This document shows positions 51,824 to 61,815 of a stretch of 64,000 nucleotides of DNA, one piece after another. The first letter of the stretch is position 1. Each line of letters starts with the position of its first letter. The notes under the pieces were generated by a model. The model was not told where the DNA came from and made no database searches. It saw only the letters and a list, made by a program, of their open reading frames with translations. The position numbers and the translations under genes are program-made. This stretch comes from an uncultured Bacteroidales bacterium (lineage in GTDB: Bacteria; Bacteroidota; Bacteroidia; Bacteroidales; Paludibacteraceae): NCBI GenBank assembly GCA_900321005.1, contig ONUF01000001.1:120293-184292 (forward strand), given 5' to 3'.

Positions 51824-52576
51824 ATGAAAAAGAGTTTTGTAACATTGATGATGGTAGTGATGGCGGCGAGTGCGTTCGCTGTGGACCTGCCCAAACAAGG
51901 ATTCGGTGTGCAGGTAGGTTGGGCCCAACCGATACTGCGACTGAACAGTCCGGACTCCAAAGAGGCATTGGCGAACACCGTGAAGCTGAACGGTTTCAAG
52001 GTCGGCCTCGTGTATGACGCCAGTTTTATTGCGGGCTTTGGTAGTTCGATCGGTTTGAACTATTCCTTTGGTATGTCGAACAGCAAGTGGAGTTCGGTGT
52101 CTGCGATTAATGACTATCCGAAAACCCGCATGCTTATCACCTATCACCAGTTGGAGTTGTATGTGGATTGGCAGTACAAGTTCGAGGTGGCGAAAGAGAC
52201 CTACCTGATTCTCTATACCGGTCCGTCGCTGCAATGCGGTTTGGATTTTACCATGCGCATTGACAAGCAGGTTGAGGATCCTCCTATGTCCGGAGATATA
52301 CGGATAGAGTACGGTCAGCGTTTCAGTGCCTATAATATAGGCGACGACGATATGGACCCGACCCATAATACGTCCGATAATGCCTTGAAGCGTCTGAATG
52401 TGACCTGGGGTGTCGGTGCGGGATTCCAGTACAAGCGTTATTACCTGCGTGGTGGATATGACTTCGGTCTGATCAACCCGTACAAGAACGCGGACTTCTC
52501 GACCGGCAACCATACCCGCGGACGTTTGGACCAGTGGAACATCAAACTCGGCGTTTATTTCTGGTATAAAGACTAA
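51824..52576 (+). CDS. outer-membrane beta-barrel protein
   Basis: The 250-residue protein has a signal peptide (MKKSFVTLMMVVMAASAFA) and about eight to ten amphipathic strands (GFGVQVGWAQPIL, SIGLNYSFGMSNSKW, WGVGAGFQYKRYYLRGGYDFG, WNIKLGVYFWYKD), ending with an aromatic C-terminal strand as barrels do. It belongs to the OMP_b-brl family. Position in the surA/OstA operon suggests a cargo or helper of envelope assembly; specific role unknown. Confidence 0.82.
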   Translation: MKKSFVTLMMVVMAASAFAVDLPKQGFGVQVGWAQPILRLNSPDSKEALANTVKLNGFKVGLVYDASFIAGFGSSIGLNYSFGMSNSKWSSVSAINDYPKTRMLITYHQLELYVDWQYKFEVAKETYLILYTGPSLQCGLDFTMRIDKQVEDPPMSGDIRIEYGQRFSAYNIGDDDMDPTHNTSDNALKRLNVTWGVGAGFQYKRYYLRGGYDFGLINPYKNADFSTGNHTRGRLDQWNIKLGVYFWYKD

Positions 52577-52577
52577 G

Positions 52578-54569
52578 ATGATTCCTCGCGAAACCATAGA
52601 ACGCATCTACGCTGCGGCGAAGATTGAAGAGGTCGTCAGCGATTATGTCACGCTTCGCAAGCGCGGCGCGAACCTCATCGGGCTCTGTCCTTTCCACAAC
52701 GAGAAGACGGGTTCGTTCACCGTCAGTCCGTCGAAAGGTATCTATAAATGCTTCGGATGCGGCGCGAGCGGTCATGCCGTCGGTTTCATCATGGAGATCG
52801 AGCAGTGCTCGTATGTGGATGCGCTCAAGCAACTCGGCAAGAAATACCACATCGAGATCGAGGAACGCGAGATGACGGCCGAGGAACAGCAGCGACAGGA
52901 CAACCGCGAGTCGATGTTCATCGTCAATGAGTTTGCGAACCAATGGTTTCAGGACCAGTTATGGGAGACGCCCGAAGGTCAGGCGATCGGTCTGAGTTAT
53001 TTCCGCGAACGCGGACTGAGGGACGATATCATCCGTAAGTACCAACTCGGTTACTCGCCGGAGAAAGGCAGTCCCTTGGCGGCGGCCCTGAAGAAGAAAG
53101 GCTTCAAAGAGGAGTTCATCACCAATGACGTGGATACGAAGATCGGTGTCGGTGTGGTGGGTAAGAGTGAAGACGGCCGGCTCTACGACCGCTTCCGCGA
53201 CCGCGTCATCTTCCCTATCTTCACCGTCAGCGGCAAACCCGTCGCTTTCGCAGGGCGTATTCTGAAGAAGAAAGACAATGTAGGCAAGTACGTCAACTCG
53301 CCGGACAGTCTGATCTATTCGAAGACCAACGAGTTGTACGGTCTCTTCCAAGCCAAACAAGCTATCGCGCGGGCGGACATGTGCTACCTGGTGGAAGGTC
53401 AGATGGACGTGATCTCCATGCATCAGTCGGGTATAGAGAATGTAGTGGCGAGCGGTGGTACGGCGCTGACGAAACCCCAGATACGACTTATCCAGCGCTT
53501 CACGAGTAATATCACGGTGCTGTATGACGGCGATGCGGCGGGTATCCACGCGGCGCTGCGCGGTATCGACATGTTCCTGGAGGAGGGCTTTAATGTGAAG
53601 GTGGTGCTGCTGCCCGACGGCGAAGACCCCGACAGCTATGCGCAGACCCACGACTCGACGGAGTTTATTCGGTATATAGAGGAAAACCAGACGGACTTCA
53701 TCCGTTTCAAGTCGGCGCTCTTGAGCAAGGATGCCGGCGACGACCCGCAGAAACGCGCGGCGCTCATCAAAGATATCACGTCGTCTATCGCCATCATTCC
53801 GGACCTGATCACACGGCAGGTGTATATCAAAGACAGCGCGGAGCGACTCCATATGAGTGAGAAAGTGCTGACGATGGAGGTGATGAACCTGCGCCGCAAG
53901 AAAGCCGAAGAACGCGCGAAGGCGAAGGAGCACGCGGAACAGGAGCAGGCGACTACGATAACACCGGCGGAAAATCAGAGTACTCCGAATAATCAGAGTA
54001 TTCCGAGTACTTCGAAGACTCAGACTGCGCCGATAGCGCCGAAGAAACCCAAGACGGCGCTGGAGCAGAATTATTATAACTTGCTGCAGCTGGTGGTTCG
54101 CTACGGCGAGCGGTTGATGGAGGTGGAGGGTACGATATACACGATCGGCGAGATCATCATCTACACCCTCGAGGGCGATGAGATCCAGCCGCCACAACCG
54201 GTGTATCAGACTGTCATTGACGAGTTCAAACGGCACTGCAAGGACGCAGATTTCAAGGCGGAGACGTTCTATAAGTTCCATCCCGATCCTGCGGTCAGTG
54301 CACTTGCTGTCGATATGATTGCCGAGCAATACCAGGCGGATGCGCCGAAAGACGAGGCGCGCTTGGGCGAACTGGTGACACAGTTGCTCTACGAGATCAA
54401 ACTGACGGTTATCAATATGCAGATCGCGGATTTGGAGGCAGACCTCAAAGAGGCGCAAGCCAAGAACGATGTCGATCGCCAGATGCTGCTGTTGCAACAC
54501 CATCCGCAACTGCTCGCGCAGCGCAATGAGATATGCAAACTGCTCGGCAACCGCATTATCAACCTCTGA
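52578..54569 (+). CDS. dnaG: DNA primase
   Basis: The 663-residue protein makes RNA primers for replication. The zinc-binding domain has C37, H40, C58 and C61 (CPFHNEKTGSF, KCFGCGASG). The catalytic Toprim part has VEGQMDVISMHQSG and LYDGDAAG (about 270-320). The C-terminal region is long and poorly conserved. A linker at residues about 465-483 (ENQSTPNNQSIPSTSKTQT) is encoded by a 9-bp repeat array. It starts 1 nt after the barrel gene stop. Confidence 0.95.
   Translation: MIPRETIERIYAAAKIEEVVSDYVTLRKRGANLIGLCPFHNEKTGSFTVSPSKGIYKCFGCGASGHAVGFIMEIEQCSYVDALKQLGKKYHIEIEEREMTAEEQQRQDNRESMFIVNEFANQWFQDQLWETPEGQAIGLSYFRERGLRDDIIRKYQLGYSPEKGSPLAAALKKKGFKEEFITNDVDTKIGVGVVGKSEDGRLYDRFRDRVIFPIFTVSGKPVAFAGRILKKKDNVGKYVNSPDSLIYSKTNELYGLFQAKQAIARADMCYLVEGQMDVISMHQSGIENVVASGGTALTKPQIRLIQRFTSNITVLYDGDAAGIHAALRGIDMFLEEGFNVKVVLLPDGEDPDSYAQTHDSTEFIRYIEENQTDFIRFKSALLSKDAGDDPQKRAALIKDITSSIAIIPDLITRQVYIKDSAERLHMSEKVLTMEVMNLRRKKAEERAKAKEHAEQEQATTITPAENQSTPNNQSIPSTSKTQTAPIAPKKPKTALEQNYYNLLQLVVRYGERLMEVEGTIYTIGEIIIYTLEGDEIQPPQPVYQTVIDEFKRHCKDADFKAETFYKFHPDPAVSALAVDMIAEQYQADAPKDEARLGELVTQLLYEIKLTVINMQIADLEADLKEAQAKNDVDRQMLLLQHHPQLLAQRNEICKLLGNRIINL
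53973..54026. repeat. 9-bp repeat array inside dnaG
   Basis: Six nonamers of the types AATCAGAGT and ACTCCGAAT, in frame, in the linker before the helicase-binding end. The same units occur at 55931-55975. Confidence 0.88.
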
Positions 54570-54593
54570 TTACTGAATACTGACGACTGAATG
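54566..54593. repeat. heptamer array bridging dnaG stop and next start
   Basis: CTGATTA, CTGAATA, CTGACGA, CTGAATG. The first unit contains the dnaG TGA; the last supplies the ATG of the radical SAM gene. Confidence 0.9.
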
Positions 54594-55358
54594 CTCTTCA
54601 AAGAAATCGCATACGGACCTATTCACAGCCGCCGCTTGGGCGTCAGTCTCGGCATGGAGATCATGCCGCTGGAGCATAAACTGTGCACCTTTAACTGCGT
54701 GTATTGCGAATGCGGGTGGAATGAATCGGTGTCGCATCCGCAACTGCCGACGCGCGAGGAGGTAAAGGCGGCATTGGAAGAGAAGCTCTCAACACTCAGT
54801 TCTCAACATTCAGCCTTAGATGTGATCACTTTCTCGGGAAACGGAGAACCAACCTTGCATCCGGATTTCTTGGGTATCATCGAGGATACCTGCGCGATGC
54901 GCGACAGGTATTTCCCGAAGGCGAAGGTGTCAGTGCTGTCCAACTCCACGCAGTTGGGTCGGCCGGAGGTGGTGAAGGCGCTGCGGCTGTGCGACAATCG
55001 TATCCTCAAACTGGATGCGGCGACCGATGAGATGATGCGGCGCATTGACTTGCCGGTGAACGAGCACCTGCGGGTGCAGACGGTGATGGAGTGGTTGGCG
55101 CAGTTTGACGGGGATTTTATTCTGCAGACCTGCTTCCTGCGCGGCGAACATAATGGTCAACCGATTGACAACACCACGCCCGAGGAGTTGGCGGCGTGGT
55201 ATAAGGCAGTGGAGACGCTGCGGCCCAAGCAGATCATGATCTACGTCATCGACCGCAAGACCCCCGAAGAACACTTGTATAAGATTCCCCGCGAGCAGAT
55301 GGAAGCGATTGCGGCGCCGCTGATCGCCAAGGGATTTGATGTCTCTATCTCTGCATGA
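54591..55358 (+). CDS. radical SAM protein
   Basis: The 255-residue protein has the 4Fe-4S motif CTFNCVYC (about 32-39) and a GNGEPTLHP motif typical of the small archaeal-like radical SAM group (family COG0731-like), with VLSNSTQL and ILKLDAATDEMMRRID strands. The reaction is unknown; relatives are annotated as wyosine-type or uncharacterised enzymes. A heptamer array encodes residues about 66-74 (STLSSQHSA). Its stop overlaps the next start (ATGA). Confidence 0.87.
   Translation: MLFKEIAYGPIHSRRLGVSLGMEIMPLEHKLCTFNCVYCECGWNESVSHPQLPTREEVKAALEEKLSTLSSQHSALDVITFSGNGEPTLHPDFLGIIEDTCAMRDRYFPKAKVSVLSNSTQLGRPEVVKALRLCDNRILKLDAATDEMMRRIDLPVNEHLRVQTVMEWLAQFDGDFILQTCFLRGEHNGQPIDNTTPEELAAWYKAVETLRPKQIMIYVIDRKTPEEHLYKIPREQMEAIAAPLIAKGFDVSISA
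54786..54813. repeat. heptamer array inside the radical SAM gene
   Basis: CTCTCAA, CACTCAG, TTCTCAA, CATTCAG, in frame, encoding LSTLSSQHSA. Confidence 0.85.
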
Positions 55359-56362
55359 AGATTCTCGTTGCACCACTGAACTGGGGGCTGGGACATGCCA
55401 GCCGTTGTGTGCCGCTGGTGCACCGTTTTTTGGAGCAAGGCCATGAAGTCATCTTAGGAGGTGACGGCGAGAGTCTGACACTACTTCGCAAGCATTTTCC
55501 AAAACTGAGATATGTCTATCTGGCACCGCTTAACCTGCGGTACAGCAAAGGTTCCCGTCAAGTGGGCGCGATGCTTTGTGCCATGCCTAAACTGCTTTGG
55601 TGGGCGGTCAAAGACCATGCGATTCTTAAGGCGGTTCTAAAAGAGGAACACATCGACCGGATTTTATCGGATAATCGCTTTGGGCTATACACCAATCACC
55701 AATGTGACTGCGTCTATCTGACGCATCAGTTGCATATCATGCTGCCGAAGGGTTGGCGGTGGTTGGAACCGCTTGCTGCGCGCCTGCACGCACGTATATA
55801 TACGCGATATAATAAGGTGTGGGTGCCGGATTATGAGGAACCGGAAAAGAGTCTTGCGGGCGAGTTGAGTCATCCGACAGTAATCAGTAATCAGCATTCA
55901 GTGATCAGTTATATCGATCCGCTGAGCCGATTTGATCAGAGGATTCCGAATAATCAGAGTACTCCGAGTGCCCCGAAATATGAGGTGGTGGCGGTACTGA
56001 GTGGATTGGAACCGCAGCGTACGATGCTGGAGAAAGAGTTGTTGGCGCGGTATCAGGACACCGAGCAGTCGGTGCTGATAGTACAGGGTCTGATGTATCG
56101 GCCGAACACCCGTCTCAAGCGGGGAAAAATAAGCATTGTGCCGCATATGGACGACGCGGAACTGACGGCGGCTTTGATGGGTGCAAAACACATCATCGTT
56201 CGCTCCGGATACTCGACGATTATGGACCTGAATGCCTTGGGTTTGTTGGATGCAGAAAAGGGAAACAGCAAGGTGCAGATAGAGCTCCTTCCGACGCCCG
56301 GACAGCCCGAGCAGGAGTACTTGGCAGCGAGATTTTTAGAAAAAAACGCAGAAAAGTGCTAA
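55355..56362 (+). CDS. MurG-like glycosyltransferase
   Basis: The 335-residue protein shows a GT-B fold: N-terminal MKILVAPLNWGLGHASRCVP, a central VLSGLEPQRTMLEKELL, and the C-terminal nucleotide-sugar site MGAKHIIVRSGYSTIMDLNALG (like the MurG/GT28 acceptor). Substrate unknown; surface or lipid-linked glycan is likely. Two arrays lie in its middle: heptamers at residues about 175-186 (TVISNQHSVISY) and nonamers at 192-207 (FDQRIPNNQSTPSAP), between the two Rossmann lobes. Confidence 0.83.
   Translation: MKILVAPLNWGLGHASRCVPLVHRFLEQGHEVILGGDGESLTLLRKHFPKLRYVYLAPLNLRYSKGSRQVGAMLCAMPKLLWWAVKDHAILKAVLKEEHIDRILSDNRFGLYTNHQCDCVYLTHQLHIMLPKGWRWLEPLAARLHARIYTRYNKVWVPDYEEPEKSLAGELSHPTVISNQHSVISYIDPLSRFDQRIPNNQSTPSAPKYEVVAVLSGLEPQRTMLEKELLARYQDTEQSVLIVQGLMYRPNTRLKRGKISIVPHMDDAELTAALMGAKHIIVRSGYSTIMDLNALGLLDAEKGNSKVQIELLPTPGQPEQEYLAARFLEKNAEKC
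55878..55912. repeat. heptamer array inside the glycosyltransferase gene
   Basis: CAGTAAT, CAGTAAT, CAGCATT, CAGTGAT, CAGTTAT, in frame, encoding VISNQHSVISY. Confidence 0.92.
55931..55975. repeat. 9-bp repeat array inside the glycosyltransferase gene
   Basis: TTTGATCAG, AGGATTCCG, AATAATCAG, AGTACTCCG, AGTGCCCCG, in frame. Shares exact units with the dnaG array. Confidence 0.85.
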
Positions 56363-56366
56363 AAAA

Positions 56367-56398
56367 TTTGGTCAATTAAAAAAAAAGCAGTACCTTTG
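56367..56398 (+). promoter_or_regulatory. promoter of tRNA-Glu (and rpsT)
   Basis: TTTG (56367-56370), 20-nt A-rich spacer, TACCTTTG (56391-56398), 20 nt before the tRNA. Confidence 0.83.
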
Positions 56399-56417
56399 CA
56401 CCCGCTTTTCGTCGGAC

Positions 56418-56489
56418 GGTGCCATCGTATAACGGTTAGTACTCAAGATTTTCATTCTTGCAATAGGGGTTCGATTCCCCTTGGCACTA
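56418..56489 (+). tRNA. tRNA-Glu(UUC)
   Basis: 72 nt: acceptor GGTGCCA/TGGCACT, anticodon stem-loop CAAGA TTTTCAT TCTTG (anticodon UUC), T arm GGGG TTCGATT CCCC, discriminator A at 56489, no encoded CCA. It lies 99 nt before rpsT with no terminator between, so cotranscription is likely. Confidence 0.95.
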
Positions 56490-56556
56490 CAAAAGACCTT
56501 CCCTAAAGTCAAGTCCTGAGGCCGATCCTCTCAAGGCTAAAGGATATTACTAAATC

Positions 56557-56571
56557 GTCCGCGAGTCGGAC
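56557..56571 (+). promoter_or_regulatory. small hairpin in the rpsT leader
   Basis: GTCCG, loop CGAGT, CGGAC, 17 nt before the rpsT ATG. It may be a translational control element for S20; only the pairing is seen. Confidence 0.35.
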
Positions 56572-56588
56572 AAAAAACGAAAACAAAG

Positions 56589-56843
56589 ATGGCAAATCAC
56601 AAAAGCTCTTTGAAGCGTATTCGCCAAACGGCAGCGCGCAAAGCACACAACCACTACTACGCAAAAACCGCACGTAATGCTGTGCGCGACCTGCGCAAGA
56701 CTACTGACAAAGCAGCAGCTGCTGAGGCTCTGCCTAAGGTAAGCTCGATGCTGGACAAATTGGCTAAGCGTCACATCATTCACGACAATAAGGCTGCTAA
56801 CCTCAAGTCGAAGTTGGCTCGCTTCGTGAACAAGCTGGCGTAA
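56589..56843 (+). CDS. rpsT: 30S ribosomal protein S20
   Basis: The 84-residue basic helical protein binds the base of 16S rRNA. The N-terminus [20 protein letters not shown] and the helices [20 protein letters not shown] and [16 protein letters not shown] are typical. Length and start are standard. It is followed by a strong terminator. Confidence 0.97.
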   Translation: MANHKSSLKRIRQTAARKAHNHYYAKTARNAVRDLRKTTDKAAAAEALPKVSSMLDKLAKRHIIHDNKAANLKSKLARFVNKLA

Positions 56844-56911
56844 GACAGTTTCTTCGTGCCCTTGCGGCTAAGAATAAGCAGCCAGTAATGGCGTACGCAA
56901 TTAGGTCAAAC

Positions 56912-56946
56912 GGAGGAATCACCACGCGGTGATTCTTCTTTTTTTG
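56912..56946 (+). terminator. rho-independent terminator after rpsT
   Basis: Stem GAATCACC (56916-56923) with GGTGATTC (56928-56935), loop ACGC, followed by TTC and a T run to 56945. Confidence 0.9.
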
Positions 56947-57006
56947 TGCGAATAACAAGGCTTCTACGAACAAAATCCAAATAAATTTGATTTTTTTCCT
57001 AAAATC

Positions 57007-57038
57007 CTTGTTTATTTCAAATATTTTTAGTAATTTTG
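57007..57038 (+). promoter_or_regulatory. promoter of gyrB
   Basis: CTTG (57007-57010), 20-nt spacer starting TTTATTTCAAA, TAATTTTG (57031-57038). The leader to the ATG is about 70 nt. Confidence 0.82.
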
Positions 57039-57046
57039 CGGCCTAA

Positions 57047-59643
<2,597 letters not shown>

Positions 59644-59661
59644 CAAATAACACATATTCTT

Positions 59662-60975
59662 ATGAATCTATTTACGGCCAGATTAACCGGCAAAATGCTC
59701 TCTACCGAGCAATTTGAGAAAACCATCTATGACATGCAAGAGCGTGTTAAACGCTGGCGTCAGATTGAGAAATCGCCTGAATTGGCGGAGTACAATGCGT
59801 TGAAGAAGATCGTTGAGAGCAGCGATTTCCAGGCACGCAAGAAAGAACTGGTATCGCGTAAGTACAAGGACACGGATGAGGGTCGCAAGATGACGGCGTA
59901 CCTGCATCTGGAGGGTTCGAGCGCCATCCGCCGGTATAAGAAAGCGCTGGAGGATCCTCAGTTCCAGGAGTTCCTGAAGTTCCGCGAGACGCCGGAGTTC
60001 GCGAAGATCAAGAGCCTGAAGGCGGTCTTGACGGATTCCAAAATCCGTGCGTATAACATGCTGTATTACTCGTCGTATTACAAGAACTACACCAAGGTGC
60101 TCAATTCGGCAGAACTGCGTCAGTTGACGGAGTTGGAGAAAGAGGTGAAGACAGCTGATTTCAAACAGCGTCACGACCTGTGGGCGGACAACAAGCGCTG
60201 GCAGCACTCGGAGGAGTATAAGCAAGAGAAGCGCTACCTGGAGTTGGCCAATTCGGACGATATCAAGTTCTTCTTCGAGTCCCGCAAAGAGAAGATCGAC
60301 TGGGCAGAGCTCTTCCGTCCGGCTTTCGACGACGACATGTCGAGTGCCAAGAACTGGAAACCGGGTTTCGGCTATGCCAATCCGGCGATGAAGGACGGTC
60401 ATTCGCGCACCACGGAACGTCAGGCGTATAATGGCGGCAAGAACACCTTCCATGTAGAAGGTCGTATGGATATCGAGACGCGCGAGGAGAGTAAGATCGC
60501 GGTGGCATGGGACGAGAAGAAAGGCTTCATCGAGCAGGTGTTTGATTTTACCTCCGATGTGATGAATACCAAGGAGGCTTTTGCGCAAGAGAGTGGTCTG
60601 TTCATGGCCAAAGTGCGTAGCCAGGGAGCAGGTCATCATTTCTTCGGTCTGACAACAGGCAAGGTAAAGAGTCCGATCATCGCGCTCTATCATTACAATG
60701 GAAAGAACCACCAGATGGGCCTTGTCAACGGCAAGGACACGAAGATGGCGGATATCAACGGCGTGCTGCGCTCGATGTATCACGTGTATTCCTTCCGCTG
60801 GACGAAGCACGAGTTGATCTGGTACGTCAATAACCTCGAGATCCTTCGTCTGCCGAACCGTCTGCCGAAAGAGGCGATGTTCTTTTTGGCGCAGAGTTGG
60901 CTGCCGAAGAATGAGAAGGGTGGCGAAGGCAAACTGAAAGTGCAGTGGGCACGCGTCTATAAAGCCGTAGACTGA
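59662..60975 (+). CDS. 437-residue protein: helical repeats plus GH16/LamG-like domain
   Basis: No signal peptide is visible. Residues about 15-215 are predicted helical repeats of some 30 residues of the form SxELxEYxxLKKxVExxDFxxRKxEL, rich in Lys, Glu and Tyr. Residues about 220-437 look like a concanavalin-type sandwich (FHVEGRMDIETREESKIAVA, FFGLTTGKVKSPIIALYHYN, YHVYSFRWTKHELIWYVNNL), resembling GH16 or LamG domains. The GH16 catalytic ExDxxE is not obvious. A cytoplasmic protein with such a domain is unusual. Function unknown. Confidence 0.7.
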   Translation: MNLFTARLTGKMLSTEQFEKTIYDMQERVKRWRQIEKSPELAEYNALKKIVESSDFQARKKELVSRKYKDTDEGRKMTAYLHLEGSSAIRRYKKALEDPQFQEFLKFRETPEFAKIKSLKAVLTDSKIRAYNMLYYSSYYKNYTKVLNSAELRQLTELEKEVKTADFKQRHDLWADNKRWQHSEEYKQEKRYLELANSDDIKFFFESRKEKIDWAELFRPAFDDDMSSAKNWKPGFGYANPAMKDGHSRTTERQAYNGGKNTFHVEGRMDIETREESKIAVAWDEKKGFIEQVFDFTSDVMNTKEAFAQESGLFMAKVRSQGAGHHFFGLTTGKVKSPIIALYHYNGKNHQMGLVNGKDTKMADINGVLRSMYHVYSFRWTKHELIWYVNNLEILRLPNRLPKEAMFFLAQSWLPKNEKGGEGKLKVQWARVYKAVD

Positions 60976-61002
60976 TAACTGATTACTGATAACTGAAAGC
61001 TG
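60972..61002. repeat. heptamer array spanning the stop of the GH16-like gene
   Basis: CTGATAA, CTGATTA, CTGATAA, CTGAAAG. The stop TGA (60973-60975) is inside the first unit; kdsA starts 6 nt after the array. Confidence 0.92.
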
Positions 61003-61007
61003 CTCTT

Positions 61008-61790
61008 ATGTTCCTCATCAGCGGCCCGTGTGCGATAGAGAATAGAGATGTTGTGATGCAGACGGCAGAAACGCTGCGGCGTCTATGCTATGACCTCGGT
61101 ATCACGCTCTATTTCAAGTCTTCTTTCGACAAGGCGAACCGTACTTCCGCTTCTGCCCGTGGTGTGGGTATGGACGAAGGACTGCGGATTCTCGAAGAAG
61201 TGAAGACGCAACTGGGGCTGCCTATCCTGACGGATGTGCATGAGAGCGCGCAGTGTGCGCCGGTGGCAGAAGTGGCGGATGTGCTGCAGATACCGGCGTT
61301 CTTAAGTCGCCAGACCGACCTGCTGCAAGCCGCTGCGGCTACGGGTCGGATCGTCAACGTGAAGAAAGGTCAGTTCATGGCGCCTTGGGATCTCGGCGGT
61401 GCGATAGAGAAGATCGAGCAGGTGGCGCCGGGCGCAGCGCGGGAAGGACATGTGTGGTTGACAGAGCGCGGTTCGTCCTTCGGCTACGGCCGACTGGTGG
61501 TCGATATGACCTCGCTGGTGGAGATGCGCCGTTTCGGATGTCCGGTGATCTTCGACGCTACGCATGCCGTGCAGCAACCGTCGAGTTCAGACGGTATCAC
61601 GGGCGGTAATCGTGAGATGGTGCCTTACCTGATGCGCGCCGCCTTGGCGGTCGGTATCGATGGACTGTTCATCGAGACGCATCCCGAACCCGAGAAAGCT
61701 ATCTCCGATGCCGCTAACCAAGTGCGGTTGTCGGACATGCGCAACCTGCTGACGCAGGCGCTGGAGATAGATGCTCTCGTTAATCGTTAA
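61008..61790 (+). CDS. kdsA: 3-deoxy-8-phosphooctulonate synthase
   Basis: The 260-residue enzyme condenses phosphoenolpyruvate and arabinose 5-phosphate to Kdo-8-phosphate for LPS. It shows SGPCAIEN, FKSSFDKANRTS, NVKKGQFMAPWD, TERGSSFGYGRLVVDM and FDATHAVQQP, ending with GLFIETHPEP. The metal-independent type has Asn in the NVKKGQF segment (N at the cysteine position of metal types), consistent here. Its last codons overlap a heptamer array. Confidence 0.95.
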   Translation: MFLISGPCAIENRDVVMQTAETLRRLCYDLGITLYFKSSFDKANRTSASARGVGMDEGLRILEEVKTQLGLPILTDVHESAQCAPVAEVADVLQIPAFLSRQTDLLQAAAATGRIVNVKKGQFMAPWDLGGAIEKIEQVAPGAAREGHVWLTERGSSFGYGRLVVDMTSLVEMRRFGCPVIFDATHAVQQPSSSDGITGGNREMVPYLMRAALAVGIDGLFIETHPEPEKAISDAANQVRLSDMRNLLTQALEIDALVNR

Positions 61791-61810
61791 ACGCTAATTG
61801 CTAATAACTC
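61779..61810. repeat. heptamer array spanning the kdsA stop
   Basis: GTTAATC, GTTAAAC, GCTAATT, GCTAATA, encoding the end LVNR and stop of kdsA, then running to the next start. Confidence 0.85.
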
Positions 61811-61815
61811 ATCAT

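Noticed and set aside
52959-54509. A 516-codon minus-strand frame opposite dnaG
   Set aside because: Composition is that of an antisense shadow; dnaG is certain.
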